This document shows, piece after piece, positions 36,309-45,474 of a stretch of DNA of 64,000 nucleotides. Made by a program: the position numbers and the translations under genes. The notes under the pieces are model-generated. The model was not told the DNA's origin, made no database searches, and saw nothing but the letters and a program-made list of their open reading frames with translations. Origin of the DNA: Paraburkholderia sp. Tr-20389 (GTDB lineage: Bacteria; Pseudomonadota; Gammaproteobacteria; Burkholderiales; Burkholderiaceae); the NCBI RefSeq assembly GCF_017104565.1, contig NZ_JAAGPD010000001.1, positions 806,001 to 870,000 of the forward strand, in the 5' to 3' direction. Position 1 is the stretch's first letter. The number at the start of each line of letters is the position of its first letter.

Positions 36309-37634
36309 ATGCACACAGCGCACACGGCGCCACTGGATTCCGTATCTGACCGGCCCCGCGCCGAAGCTGTCTACCGCAAGGTCACTGTCCGGCTTCTGCC
36401 ATTCCTCTTCATCTGCTACGTGTTCGCGTATATGGACCGCGCGAACATCGGCTTCGCGCATCTGCAGTTTTCACGCGATGTCGGGCTGTCGGATGCGTCG
36501 TTCGGGCTCGGTGTCGGCCTGTTCTATGTCGGCTACATGCTGTTCGAGGTGCCGAGCAATCTCTGGCTCGAACGCGTCGGCGTGAGGAAGACGCTGATGC
36601 GCATCATGGCGCTGTGGGGTCTCGTCTCCGCCGCAACGGCGTTCGTGCAGACGCCGACGCAGTTCTATATCGCGCGCATCTTGCTCGGCGCCGCCGAAGC
36701 GGGCTTCTTTCCCGGCGTGATCCTTTACTTCACGTACTGGTTTCCAGCGGCGCGACGCGCGCGAGTGACGGCGATCTTCATGACGGCCATCTGCGTGTCG
36801 GGGATCATCAGCGGCCCGGTTTCGGGGCTGATCCTGAACACGCTTTCGGGTTTCATGAACGTCAAAGGGTGGCAGTGGCTTTTTATTCTGGAAGGACTGC
36901 CCTCCGTGGTCGCGGGCCTGTTCGCGTATATCTATCTGACGGACCGCCCGGAGCAGGCAACGTGGCTTTCAGCCGATGAGAAGGACTTGCTGCTCGGCGA
37001 ACTGCGTCACGACGCGCAGGCAAAAGCCGCGCGAGCGCATGCGTCGATCTGGGTCGCGTTGAAGGAACCGAAGTTCTACTTCCTGACCTTCGCGTACTTC
37101 AGCGTGCCGTGGGCGAGCATCGTCGTGCATATCTGGGCGCCCAGCGTGATCCAGAAGAGCGGCGTCACGAACTATTGGCATATCGGCCTGCTGTCTGCGA
37201 TTCCCTACGTTGCCGGCGCGGCTGCGATGTATCTGCTTGGCAGGAACTCCGACCGGATGCTGGAGCGTCGCTGGCACTTCATGGCAAGTTCTGTGATGGC
37301 GGCGCTGGGCGTCGTGTTGCTGCCCGCCTTCGCCAGCCATCCAGCTGCACTGGTCGTGCTGCTTTGCATCGCGACGGCCGGCTATCTGGGCATGTTGTCG
37401 CTGTTCTGGACCATTCCGCCGGCCTATCTGTCCAGTACGGTGGCAGCCAGCGGCATTGGACTCATCAGCAGTCTCGGTCAGTTCGGCGGCATTTCCGCAC
37501 CGACCGTCATCGGTTTCGCATCCACGCATTTCGGCAGCAGCGCGCCCGGCCTGTACGCAGTCGCGATCGTGTCGATTCTTGGAGGACTTGCTGTCGTGCT
37601 CGGCATTCCGGCTCGCGCCATCAGCGAGAAATAG
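36309..37634 (+). CDS. MFS transporter, anion:cation symporter (ACS) family
   Basis: A 441-residue inner-membrane carrier with 12 predicted helices. N-terminal signatures of the ACS branch, which moves organic anions such as aromatic acids, tartrate and sugar acids, are FAYMDRANIGFAHLQF and FEVPSNLWLERVGVRK. GAAEAGFFPGVILYFTYWFP is also present. ATG 36309 follows GGAGACATC. Divergent from the hydratase/acyl-CoA synthetase operon and convergent with an IclR regulator, so the four genes look like one uptake-and-catabolism unit. Confidence 0.88.
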   Translation: MHTAHTAPLDSVSDRPRAEAVYRKVTVRLLPFLFICYVFAYMDRANIGFAHLQFSRDVGLSDASFGLGVGLFYVGYMLFEVPSNLWLERVGVRKTLMRIMALWGLVSAATAFVQTPTQFYIARILLGAAEAGFFPGVILYFTYWFPAARRARVTAIFMTAICVSGIISGPVSGLILNTLSGFMNVKGWQWLFILEGLPSVVAGLFAYIYLTDRPEQATWLSADEKDLLLGELRHDAQAKAARAHASIWVALKEPKFYFLTFAYFSVPWASIVVHIWAPSVIQKSGVTNYWHIGLLSAIPYVAGAAAMYLLGRNSDRMLERRWHFMASSVMAALGVVLLPAFASHPAALVVLLCIATAGYLGMLSLFWTIPPAYLSSTVAASGIGLISSLGQFGGISAPTVIGFASTHFGSSAPGLYAVAIVSILGGLAVVLGIPARAISEK

Positions 37635-37646
37635 CAGACACTTGCG

Positions 37647-38447
37647 CTATCCCTCGATATGCATCGTCGCGGCAACGATCTCGTCGCGCAGGCGAAGCAG
37701 GGACGGCGCAAGTGAATCCACGACCGATTCTAACGAGTCCACCGTACGCAGACTGAAATTGAGCACCGTGAGCTTATGTCCCGGTATGGCGAGCGGTGTC
37801 GCCAGCGCAATCACCTCGGGCTGCCACGTGGCAACGCAATATCCGCACTGATGCACGGCCCGCACGGCATCGGCGATCTCTTGCTCCAGCGCGGCCCACC
37901 CCGCCCGCTTGCGAGCCCTGAAACGCCCGATCATCGACATGAAGTCCGCCGGCGATTGCATCGCGAGCCACGCCCGTCCCAACGAAGTCAGCTCCATCGG
38001 CACCCGTTGACCGGAAACGACGGTACGCAGCGACGCGCGCGAACTGTAGCGGACCGACTCCAGATACACCATGTCTTCACCATCGGCACCGGCGATCCCG
38101 ACATTGATCCGCAGGCGTTGGGCGGTGTCGCGCATCATCGGTGCGGCCGCCTGCAATAACGTGGAGCCGCTTCGCATGGCCTGCGCGACGCCGAGCACAG
38201 GAATGCCTAGCCGGTAAGCGCGGCGCGTCGCATCGTGCTCCAGAAAACCAGCCTCGACCAGCGTGGTCGCGAGCCGGCTCACTGTCGCCTTCGGCAAACC
38301 CGTACGTTCGACGAGATCGCCGTTGGTCAGCAAGGCGGCGCCCGGACCGAATGCACGCAGAATCTCTATGCCACGCTCTAGCGAACGGTTCAACGAGCTT
38401 GATGAGTCGCGTCGTGGCGAAATGATGTGAGAAGAAGATGACGGCAT
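37647..38447 (-). CDS. IclR-family transcriptional regulator
   Basis: A 266-residue regulator. The winged helix is at about residues 18-80 (LERGIEILRAF, LVERTGLPKATVSRLATTL), followed by the IclR effector-binding domain (GRAWLAMQSPA and the C-terminal LTVLNFSLRTVDS). A Ser-rich stretch precedes the DNA-binding domain. It ends 12 bp from the convergent ACS transporter. IclR proteins commonly control aromatic and organic-acid catabolism, so the adjacent transporter and CoA-ligase genes are its likely targets. Confidence 0.9.
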   Translation of the reverse strand: MPSSSSHIISPRRDSSSSLNRSLERGIEILRAFGPGAALLTNGDLVERTGLPKATVSRLATTLVEAGFLEHDATRRAYRLGIPVLGVAQAMRSGSTLLQAAAPMMRDTAQRLRINVGIAGADGEDMVYLESVRYSSRASLRTVVSGQRVPMELTSLGRAWLAMQSPADFMSMIGRFRARKRAGWAALEQEIADAVRAVHQCGYCVATWQPEVIALATPLAIPGHKLTVLNFSLRTVDSLESVVDSLAPSLLRLRDEIVAATMHIEG

Positions 38448-38779
38448 CCTGAATCAGTCGAGAATGGATCGCGGCGACATTGGAATTATTGCGTCGCAGC
38501 CAATTGTTCACGTTATCAGAGGTGAGAACAGACGGAAACACCCTCCTTCAATCGCAGCGCCCGTGACACCGAAGCAGCGGGATGCCACGAGGGACGGCTT
38601 CGACAGCGATGCCCTGGCGCATTCGTGCCTCAAGAGCGCGACCAACCGGCCCTATTCGAACCGACGATGCCGTTCGGAATGGGTCATTGTGCTGCGTGCA
38701 GGCTACTCGCACGTAAAATCACCAGACGTCGAATCCGACAGCCAGTTTTTCACATATGAGCAATGGCTTGGAGTCCACC
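38448..38779. other. Intergenic region upstream of the small unknown gene
   Basis: 332 bp between the iclR-type start and the next gene. It must contain the divergent promoters. I see no hairpin terminator, RNA gene or recognisable operator in it. Confidence 0.4.
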
Positions 38780-39223
38780 ATGCGCTTCCAGATCAGGATC
38801 ACCGTTTCGGACGAACGGGCCGGCGCGCTGCGCGACGATCCCGTTGCTCAATCGTGTGCACCGCTACACGACGTACTGAGCCCGCACCGCGCCGCGCTGA
38901 TCTGTCAATACGACGCGTTCGCCGGGTACGTGAAGGAAGCGGAGCAGATGGGAACCGACGCGTACCCGCTTTACGAATGGACGCGGCAGATCATCGAAAA
39001 CCCCGAGAAGAAAGCGAAATACCTGCGTTCGTTCACGGTCTATGTGGACGGCGAGCAGGTGTATGCGAAGGACACCGCCGATTCGCTCGAAGCGGCACTG
39101 AACTCGCTGGTGGCGCAGCATCCCGAAGCGGGCATTGAGCGCGTGTTCAGGTACGACACCAATCCCGCCAACAATCCGCAGCCGCCGCAGTCTTCGCGTC
39201 CGGACGGCGGCGAGCCAGGGTAG
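38780..39223 (+). CDS. Conserved-looking hypothetical protein, 147 residues
   Basis: Not recognised. ATG 38780 is chosen because GGAG lies 7 bp upstream; an in-frame ATG at 38756 has none. The protein is soluble and acidic. It has a beta strand (MRFQIRITVSDERAG), an amphipathic middle (YVKEAEQMGTDAYPLYEW), a beta hairpin (RSFTVYVDGEQVYAKDTADS), a helix (LEAALNSLVAQHP) and a Pro/Gln/Ser tail. Codon use looks genuinely coding. Neighbours give no functional hint. Confidence 0.65.
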   Translation: MRFQIRITVSDERAGALRDDPVAQSCAPLHDVLSPHRAALICQYDAFAGYVKEAEQMGTDAYPLYEWTRQIIENPEKKAKYLRSFTVYVDGEQVYAKDTADSLEAALNSLVAQHPEAGIERVFRYDTNPANNPQPPQSSRPDGGEPG

Positions 39224-39270
39224 CGGGTCTGCGCGTCCGTCTTCCGAAGGACGCCGCAGATCATTCGCAC

Positions 39271-39687
39271 TCAGACCAGCGCGATTTCCACATCGATATT
39301 GCCACGCGTCGCCTTCGAGTACGGGCACGTTTGATGAGCCGCATCGACGAGCTTCTGCGCGACGTCGTGGCTCACGCCCGGCAGGCTCACATTCAGACGC
39401 GCCTGCAGGAAGTAGCCACCCTCGCCCGTGCCGAGGTCCACTTCGGCATTCACGGCTGTATCGGCAGGCAGCGCGACTTTCAGCTCGCGCGCCGCGAGTC
39501 CCATTGCGCCGATGAAACAGGCCGACCAGCCGGCCGCGAACAGTTGCTCCGGGTTCGTGCCCTTGCCGTTCGAACCGGGCGACGACAGCAGGATGTCCAG
39601 ACGTCCGTCCGAACTGCGCGCCGTGCCCTCGCGACCACCCGTGGTTTGTGTCTTGCCCGTGTACAGCACGTTGTCGATTCTTGCCAT
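39271..39687 (-). CDS. ohr: Organic hydroperoxide resistance protein Ohr
   Basis: A thiol peroxidase that reduces organic hydroperoxides through a reactive disulfide, using lipoylated partners. At 138 residues it has standard length. Both catalytic cysteines are present: Cys57 in GWSACFIGAM and Cys121 in HQTCPYSKATRGN. The conserved Arg near residue 20 is also present. It starts 26 bp after the small exported-protein gene, so both come from the promoter near 40101-40128, which is flanked by OhrR-type operators. Confidence 0.96.
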   Translation of the reverse strand: MARIDNVLYTGKTQTTGGREGTARSSDGRLDILLSSPGSNGKGTNPEQLFAAGWSACFIGAMGLAARELKVALPADTAVNAEVDLGTGEGGYFLQARLNVSLPGVSHDVAQKLVDAAHQTCPYSKATRGNIDVEIALV

Positions 39688-39713
39688 GATGTTCGTTCTC
39701 CTTGGCGCGTGAG

Positions 39714-39983
39714 TTAGTGATGCTTAAAGGTGGACACGTTGAACTGGCTCGAGATGGTGCGGGCACCCGACTGAGCCGCCTGATCGGCGACACCGCCCAT
39801 GTCGTCGTTGAAGGCGGCGTTGCGGCCGGCATCGGCGACGGTCGCGCCAGGGCCTTGCTGCGACGCCGGCGCGCCTTGCAGCGGGTTGTAGTGCGGCGCA
39901 GGGCCGTAGCCGCTAGCAAATGCCGATGAGGAAGCTGCCACGCCAACCGCAAACCAGACTGCGACTTTGAAGAACTTGTTCAT
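39714..39983 (-). CDS. Small exported protein, first gene of the ohr operon
   Basis: An 89-residue protein started at ATG ending at 39983. It has a clear signal peptide (residues 1-24, KFFKVAVWFAVGVAASSSAFA) and a mature part rich in Ala/Gly/Gln (ATVADAGRNAAFNDDMGG) with no Cys. Function unknown. Its position between the operator-bearing promoter and ohr implies induction by organic peroxides, an unusual addition to the ohr unit. Confidence 0.7.
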   Translation of the reverse strand: MNKFFKVAVWFAVGVAASSSAFASGYGPAPHYNPLQGAPASQQGPGATVADAGRNAAFNDDMGGVADQAAQSGARTISSQFNVSTFKHH

Positions 39984-40083
39984 CTTTGACTCCGTTAGTT
40001 GAAGGCCCTCACCCGAGGGCGCCATGTCTTTCGATGTTTCGCGGGGCACACGCTTCGGGCACCCCTTTTTAAACGCAAACGAT

Positions 40084-40101
40084 TAGATCGCGTACGATGT
40101 A
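40084..40101. promoter_or_regulatory. OhrR-type operator 1 (downstream of the ohr operon -10)
   Basis: TAGATCGCGTACGATGTA, three mismatches from operator 2. It abuts the -10 and would cover the transcription start. Confidence 0.7.
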
Positions 40102-40128
40102 TTCTAGATAAAAAGCCCCCTTTGTCAA
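40101..40128 (-). promoter_or_regulatory. Sigma-70 promoter of the small-gene/ohr operon
   Basis: On the minus strand TTGACA (40128-40123) is followed after 16 bp by TAGAAT (40106-40101). It is bracketed by two OhrR-type palindromes, one just upstream of the -35 and one just downstream of the -10, consistent with repression. Confidence 0.75.
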
Positions 40129-40137
40129 GCATGCGAT

Positions 40138-40155
40138 TAAATCGCGTGCGATTTA
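40138..40155. promoter_or_regulatory. OhrR-type operator 2 (upstream of the ohr operon -35)
   Basis: TAAATCGCGTGCGATTTA, with perfect 8-bp inverted arms (TAAATCGC/GCGATTTA) around GT. It is the best copy of the three. Confidence 0.75.
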
Positions 40156-40164
40156 TATGGGATG

Positions 40165-40183
40165 AAAAAAGCCGGAAACCGGC
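40165..40183 (-). terminator. Rho-independent terminator of ohrR
   Basis: Stem GCCGG (40171-40175) with CCGGC (40179-40183) around AAA, followed on the minus strand by six T (A at 40165-40170). It lies about 80 bp past the ohrR stop. Confidence 0.7.
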
Positions 40184-40260
40184 GGAATGCAAACGGCGCG
40201 CGGTGGCGCCGACAGGCGCGACTGACACGCCGCGCCCGGATGAACCGGGATGAGCCGCGC

Positions 40261-40722
40261 TTATTCCTGCTCGCTCACGGCCTTGATCAGGTTGTTGCGC
40301 AGCGTCACGATCGACTTCTGCATCTTCGAGAACTCATCGGGTTCGAGCCCGCACGCCTGCACCAGATCCATGCCGAACGCCTTTTCGCGCAGCTTCCGTC
40401 CGGCCCTGGTCAGGCTCACACGCACCTGGCGCTCGTCTTCCGGATCGCGCTGGCGCTCCAGATAACCCATGCCTTCCAGCTTCTTCAGAATCGGCGTGAG
40501 CGTGTTCGATTCGAGAAACAGTTTTTCACCGAGGCTGCTGACAGTCTGGTTGTCCTCTTCCCACAGCGCGATGACAGTGATGTATTGCGTGTACGTAAGT
40601 CCCAGTTCTTCCAGAATCGGCTTGTAGGCCTTGCCGAACGCGAGGTTCGCCGAATAAACGGCAAAGCACAGGAAGTCGGCGAGCTTCGGATTCGTGTCTT
40701 CTGCCTTGGCGGTGGTCTTCAT
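40261..40722 (-). CDS. ohrR: MarR-family peroxide sensor repressor OhrR
   Basis: A 153-residue MarR/OhrR repressor started at ATG ending at 40722 (GAGGA upstream). The reactive cysteine sits in the conserved N-terminal motif FLCFAVYSAN (Cys19). The winged helix includes SSLGEKLFLESNTLTPILKKLE and the wing RDPEDERQVRVSLT. Oxidation of this Cys by organic hydroperoxides releases the repressor from DNA in characterised OhrR proteins. The same palindrome occurs in its own promoter (40770-40787) and twice at the ohr operon promoter. Confidence 0.94.
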   Translation of the reverse strand: MKTTAKAEDTNPKLADFLCFAVYSANLAFGKAYKPILEELGLTYTQYITVIALWEEDNQTVSSLGEKLFLESNTLTPILKKLEGMGYLERQRDPEDERQVRVSLTRAGRKLREKAFGMDLVQACGLEPDEFSKMQKSIVTLRNNLIKAVSEQE

Positions 40723-40769
40723 TTGCGTCCTCGTCAGCACGAGACAGATGTCTCTTCATGAACGCATTA

Positions 40770-40787
40770 TACATCGCGTGCGATTTA
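40770..40787. promoter_or_regulatory. OhrR-type operator 3 in the ohrR promoter
   Basis: TACATCGCGTGCGATTTA, one mismatch from operator 2. It overlaps the first base pairs of a perfect minus-strand -10, TATAAT (40771-40766), and fills the spacer behind it, indicating autorepression. Confidence 0.75.
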
Positions 40788-40860
40788 ATCGGAAATGCTT
40801 GACATGACGCGAGGGTTACGGCGAGGCGCACGTGACGTGAAGCCACGCGCCCCGCCCGCT

Positions 40861-43800
40861 TTAGTAGACGTCGCGCACGTAACGGCGGTCCTTCGTCATC
40901 GAGCCGACGTATTCCTCCGCGCGTTCCGCGCTCATGCCGCCGTGCTCGACGACGACATCCTTCAACGCAGCATCGACGTCCTTCGCCATCCGGCTCGCAT
41001 CGCCGCAAACATAGAAGTGCGCGCCCTCTTCGAGCCACGACCACAGTTGCGCACCCTGTTCGCGCATGCGGTCCTGCACATAGACCTTGTCGCTCTGGTC
41101 GCGTGAGAACGCCAGGTCGAGCCGCGTCAGCAGGCCGTTCTTCTGCATGCCTTCGATCTCGTCGCGATAGTAGAAGTCCGTGGCCGCATGCTGTTCGCCG
41201 AAGAACAGCCAGTTGCGGCCTTGCGCGCCGCGCGCGGCGCGTTCGTGCAGGAAGCCGCGGAACGGTGCCACGCCCGTACCGGGACCGACCATGATCATCG
41301 GCGTGTCGCCGCTGCGCGGCGGGCGGAAATGCGCCGACTTCTGCACGAAGACAGGCACGCTGACATCGTGTGCGCGGTCCGCGAGAAACGTCGACGACAC
41401 GCCCTTGCGATTGCGCCGACCGTTGTTGTAGCGCACGGCGGCAACGGTCAGATGCACTTCGCCCTCATGCGCCTTCGGGCTCGACGCAATCGAATAGAGC
41501 CGCGGCTGCAAGCGCTTGAGCACGCCGAGCAGTTCGCCTGCCGACAGATCGACGGGAAACTCGTGCAGCACGTCCGCGAGTTGCTGGCCCCACAGCCATT
41601 GCTTCAGATCGCCCTTGCGCTCTTCCGTCAGGAGCCTGGCGAGCGAATCGTTGCGGCTGCGCGAGGCGATCAGCTGCAGCGCTTCGACGCTCGGCCGCGC
41701 GATTTCGTAGTGCCGTGCCAGCGCCTCCGCGACCCGCATGTCGCCGACGCCCGCCACGTGCACCGATGCATCGCCCTTCACGCCCGACAGATCGATCAGT
41801 TCGTCGACGAGTTCCGGGCAGTTTCGCGGCCACACGCCCAATGCATCGCCTGCTTCGTATTCGAGGTTCGAGTCGCCCGTCGCGAGCGAGAAGTAGCGCG
41901 TGTCCTTCGAGCCGTTACGATTCAGCCGCAGATTCTCGACCAGTCGCGATTGCGCGGGGCTCGTCTTCGACGGTGTCGCGCCCGGCAGCACGGCGGGAAT
42001 CACGCCCTGCGCGGGCACGGCGTACAGCGACGCGTCGTCTTCCTTGATCTTCGCGATCACGGCGTCGAGCCATTTGTCGGCGGCAGGCTGGATGTCCGTG
42101 TCGCAGTCGACGCGCGCATGCAGACGTTTCGCGCCCAGTTCCGCGAAGCGCGCATCGAGCTTGCGCGCGTGGCCGCAGAACTGGTCGTAGGTCGGATCGC
42201 CGAAGCCGAGCACCGCGTACTGCTGATCGGCGAGGCGCGGCGCCGTGTCGGCCTGCAACGCGCTCCAGAAGCTCTGGCCGTTGTCGGGCGCATCGCCGTC
42301 GCCGAACGTGCTCGTCATCAGCAGCACGTACTTCGCCTGCGAAAGCGCGGCGACGGGATAGTCCGCCATGCACGACATGCGGATTTCGAAGCCGGACTCC
42401 ATCAGTTGCGTCGCGTATTGCTCGGTCAGCGATTCGACGTTGCCCGTCTGCGATGCCCACAGCAGCACGACCTTGGGCCGCGCATGCGCGATGCGCACGG
42501 CAGACGCGCTGTCCGCTGCGGGATGAGCAGCCGAAGGCAACGCGGCGGGCGCATCCGATGGGGCACGGCTGAACAGCCCCGCGAGCACGCCGTCGAACCA
42601 CAGGCGCGTCGCCGCCGGCAGCGGCGCGCTGGCGGGCAGCGTGGGCACGCCGCGCGCCTCGCCTTGCGACGAACGCAAGCCGCTGATGAAACCCGCGACA
42701 TAGACGCGCGACGCGTCGTCCAGCGTCGGCGCGGGCGTGTCGGTGATGCCGAGCATGGCGGCGAGAGCGTCGATACGGGACATATCCAGTTCCTGTTGCT
42801 GACCGTCGTGCGAGACGCGCGAAAGAGGCGCAGCGCTCGCAGCGACGGGTGCTTCGTGAATGTCGTGTGCCGGTTCGTCGACGACATCGGCCGTCTCAGC
42901 TTCGACGCGCGTCAGCGCCACCGCGCAAAACTTCAATTCGGGTTGCTGCGAAATCGCGTCGATCGCATCGCTCGTCACGGCGTTGATGCATAGATCGTCG
43001 CCATACACGTCGTTCCAGTGCATCGGCGCAAAACAGTTGCCGGCACGCACGCGTTCGGTGACGACGGCGGGCAGCACCGCGCGGCCACGGCGCGAACGGA
43101 CTTCGACGCGATCCTTGTCGCGCACGCCGAGCGATGCCGCGTCTTCGGGATGCAGTTCGATGAACGGCGCAGGGTTCAGCCGGTTCAGCATCGGCACCTT
43201 GCCCGTCTTCGTCATCGTGTGCCACTGATGTTGCAGGCGCCCCGTGTTCAACACGACGGGAAACTCAGCGCCCGGCATTTCGGCGGGATCCACGTGCGGT
43301 CGCGCGAAGAACATCGCCTTGCCGCTCGCGGTCGGAAATGCGAGCGCGGGGCGTGTGCCGTCGGGCAGTACCTTGAGCGTCTGGCTGACGCCGTCGTTCA
43401 CGTAGCGCAGCGGATTGCGGTCGTCAGCGGCGTCGGGCGCGCACGGCCATTGCACCGGCGTCTCGCGCAGACGCGCGTGGCTCGCGCCGCGCAGGTCGTA
43501 GCCCGTCTTCGGATTCGATGCGCGCACGATCTCGTCGAACACCTCCGCCGCCGATGCATACGTGAACGCATCCGCAAAGCCCATTTCGCAGGCGACGCGC
43601 GCGATGATCTGCCAGTCCGCGAGCGCTGCGCCCGGCGGATCGATCGCCTGCTGCATCAGCGTCATGTTGCGCTCGGAGTTGATCATCACGCCTTCCGCTT
43701 CGGCCCACAGCGCGCCCGGCAGCAACACGTCTGCGTAGCGGTTGGTCTCCGTGTCGAGGAATGCGTCCTGCGCGATCACGAGTTCGGCGGCCTGCAAGCC

Positions 43801-45051
43801 GGCGATCACGTTCTGACGATTCGCGACGCTCGCCACCGGGTTCGTGCAGACGATCCAGCACGCCTTGATCTCGCCCGCCGACATCCGCGAAAACATGTCG
43901 ACGGTGCCGTTGCCGAGCCTGGTCGTGAGCGTGCCGCGCGGCACTTGCCACAGGTCTTCGACGAACGCACGGTCTTCCTCGACCAGCACCGAGCGCTGAC
44001 CCGGCAAGCCCGGCCCCATGTAGCCCATCTCGCGCCCGCCCATCGCATTCGGCTGTCCCGTCAGCGAAAACGGGCCGCTGCCCGGACGGCAGATCTTGCC
44101 CGTCGCCAGATGCAGGTTGCAGATCGCGTTCGTGTTCCAGGTGCCGTGCGTGCTCTGGTTCAGACCCATCGTCCAGCAGCTGACGAACTCGGGCGCATCG
44201 CCGATCCATTGCGCGGCCTGGCGGATGTCGGCTTCCGGAATCCCCGTGATCGCGGCGACCTTCTCCGGCGTGTAGTCGTCGAGAAACGCGGGCATCGCGT
44301 CCCAGCCTTCCGTGAAGTCGGCGATGAAGCGCGCGTCGGTGCGGCCGTTTGCGTGCAGCAGATGAAGCAGGCCGTTGAGCAACGCGAGATCGGTGCCCGG
44401 CCTGATCTGCATGAACAGGTTCGCTTTCTCGGCCGTCGTGTTGCGGCGCGGATCCACGACGATCAGCTTCGCGCCCGCCTTCACGCGATCCATCATGCGC
44501 AGGAACAGGATCGGGTGACAGTCGGCCATGTTCGCGCCGATCACGAAGAACAGATTCGCCTTGTCGAAATCCTGATACGAACCGGGCGGGCCGTCCGCGC
44601 CCAGCGACAGCTTGTAGCCGCTGCCCGCGCTCGCCATGCACAGCCGCGAGTTCGACTCGATGTTGTTCGTGCCGATGAAGCCCTTCGCGAGCTTGTTGAC
44701 GAGATACTGCGCCTCGATCGACATCTGCCCCGACACGTAGAATGACAGCGCATCGGGACCGTGCTCGTCGAGAATCGCGCGCAGACGGCGGGCCGTGTCG
44801 GGAATCGCGAGATCGACGGGAACGGGGATCGGATCGGCATCGCGCGTGCGCCGCTCGAATGCGCTTTCGAGGCGCCCCGAGTTGCGCAGCGCGACGTGCG
44901 CCGATTGACCTTTCGTGCACAGGCGGCCGTAGTTGGTCGGGTGATCCTTGTCACCCGAAATCTTGACGACCTGCCCTTCCTCGACGTGCAGCACCATGCC
45001 GCAACCGACGCCGCAGTAAGGACAAGCCGTCTTGATGTTCTCGCACGCCAT
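40861..45051 (-). CDS. nasA: Assimilatory nitrate reductase fused to a CysJ-like diflavin reductase
   Basis: Reduces nitrate to nitrite in the cytoplasm. The 1396-residue chain combines two proteins. The N-terminal part, to about residue 740, is a molybdopterin nitrate reductase with a [4Fe-4S] site [10 protein letters not shown]...CTKGQ (Cys10, 13, 17, 44). The C-terminal part is a sulfite-reductase-flavoprotein-like module: flavodoxin ([15 protein letters not shown], near 860), an FAD domain ([14 protein letters not shown]) and NADPH domain ([24 protein letters not shown]). A long Ala/Pro linker joins them. The fusion would let NAD(P)H electrons reach the Mo centre without a separate NasB subunit. 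Last gene of the nitrate operon. Confidence 0.94.
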   Translation of the reverse strand: MACENIKTACPYCGVGCGMVLHVEEGQVVKISGDKDHPTNYGRLCTKGQSAHVALRNSGRLESAFERRTRDADPIPVPVDLAIPDTARRLRAILDEHGPDALSFYVSGQMSIEAQYLVNKLAKGFIGTNNIESNSRLCMASAGSGYKLSLGADGPPGSYQDFDKANLFFVIGANMADCHPILFLRMMDRVKAGAKLIVVDPRRNTTAEKANLFMQIRPGTDLALLNGLLHLLHANGRTDARFIADFTEGWDAMPAFLDDYTPEKVAAITGIPEADIRQAAQWIGDAPEFVSCWTMGLNQSTHGTWNTNAICNLHLATGKICRPGSGPFSLTGQPNAMGGREMGYMGPGLPGQRSVLVEEDRAFVEDLWQVPRGTLTTRLGNGTVDMFSRMSAGEIKACWIVCTNPVASVANRQNVIAGLQAAELVIAQDAFLDTETNRYADVLLPGALWAEAEGVMINSERNMTLMQQAIDPPGAALADWQIIARVACEMGFADAFTYASAAEVFDEIVRASNPKTGYDLRGASHARLRETPVQWPCAPDAADDRNPLRYVNDGVSQTLKVLPDGTRPALAFPTASGKAMFFARPHVDPAEMPGAEFPVVLNTGRLQHQWHTMTKTGKVPMLNRLNPAPFIELHPEDAASLGVRDKDRVEVRSRRGRAVLPAVVTERVRAGNCFAPMHWNDVYGDDLCINAVTSDAIDAISQQPELKFCAVALTRVEAETADVVDEPAHDIHEAPVAASAAPLSRVSHDGQQQELDMSRIDALAAMLGITDTPAPTLDDASRVYVAGFISGLRSSQGEARGVPTLPASAPLPAATRLWFDGVLAGLFSRAPSDAPAALPSAAHPAADSASAVRIAHARPKVVLLWASQTGNVESLTEQYATQLMESGFEIRMSCMADYPVAALSQAKYVLLMTSTFGDGDAPDNGQSFWSALQADTAPRLADQQYAVLGFGDPTYDQFCGHARKLDARFAELGAKRLHARVDCDTDIQPAADKWLDAVIAKIKEDDASLYAVPAQGVIPAVLPGATPSKTSPAQSRLVENLRLNRNGSKDTRYFSLATGDSNLEYEAGDALGVWPRNCPELVDELIDLSGVKGDASVHVAGVGDMRVAEALARHYEIARPSVEALQLIASRSRNDSLARLLTEERKGDLKQWLWGQQLADVLHEFPVDLSAGELLGVLKRLQPRLYSIASSPKAHEGEVHLTVAAVRYNNGRRNRKGVSSTFLADRAHDVSVPVFVQKSAHFRPPRSGDTPMIMVGPGTGVAPFRGFLHERAARGAQGRNWLFFGEQHAATDFYYRDEIEGMQKNGLLTRLDLAFSRDQSDKVYVQDRMREQGAQLWSWLEEGAHFYVCGDASRMAKDVDAALKDVVVEHGGMSAERAEEYVGSMTKDRRYVRDVY

Positions 45052-45083
45052 CGCAGAAGTCCGTTAGAAAGTCAGGCCCGCAG

Positions 45084-45431
45084 TCAGGCAGATACCCACA
45101 CGTGTCCGTCTTCGATGCGCGTCGTGAACGCGCTGACGGACTTCTCCGGCGCTTCGAGGCATTCGCCCGTGCGCAGATCGAAGTGATGCTTGTAGATCGG
45201 CGACGCGACCACGACGCGCTCGCCGAGGCTGCCGATCAATCCGCGCGACAGCACCGCTGCCTGCGAGGTCGGATCGAAGTTGTCGATCGCGTAGATGCCG
45301 CCGCGTTCGCCTTCGACGCGAAACACGGCCACCTGCTCGCCGTTGACGAGCGCGCAGACGCCCGTGTTCGGCACGATTTCGTCGAGCGCGCAGATGGAAG
45401 TCCAGGTGGTCGGCAGACGGTCGTTGTTCAT
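45084..45431 (-). CDS. nirD: Nitrite reductase small subunit NirD
   Basis: The small subunit of assimilatory NAD(P)H-nitrite reductase, 115 residues. It has a Rieske-like fold (ICALDEIVPNTGVCALVNG, SPIYKHHFDLRTGECL) without the Cys/His pairs of an iron-sulfur Rieske centre, as is normal for NirD. ATG ending at 45431 is chosen for the GGAG 7 bp upstream; a start seven codons earlier is possible. It lies between nirB and the nitrate reductase. Confidence 0.94.
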   Translation of the reverse strand: MNNDRLPTTWTSICALDEIVPNTGVCALVNGEQVAVFRVEGERGGIYAIDNFDPTSQAAVLSRGLIGSLGERVVVASPIYKHHFDLRTGECLEAPEKSVSAFTTRIEDGHVWVSA

Positions 45432-45474
45432 GTCGATCTCCGTTTCTATCAATGAATGAGGATGAGCGTGAGCG

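Noticed and set aside
38464-38779. Plus-strand frame beginning at 38464, upstream of and overlapping the 147-residue gene.
   Set aside because: Different frame, Arg-rich, and without a ribosome binding site; the gene from 38780 explains the coding signal.
45084-45431. NirD as an iron-sulfur Rieske protein.
   Set aside because: The Cys-His ligand pairs are missing, which is normal for NirD.
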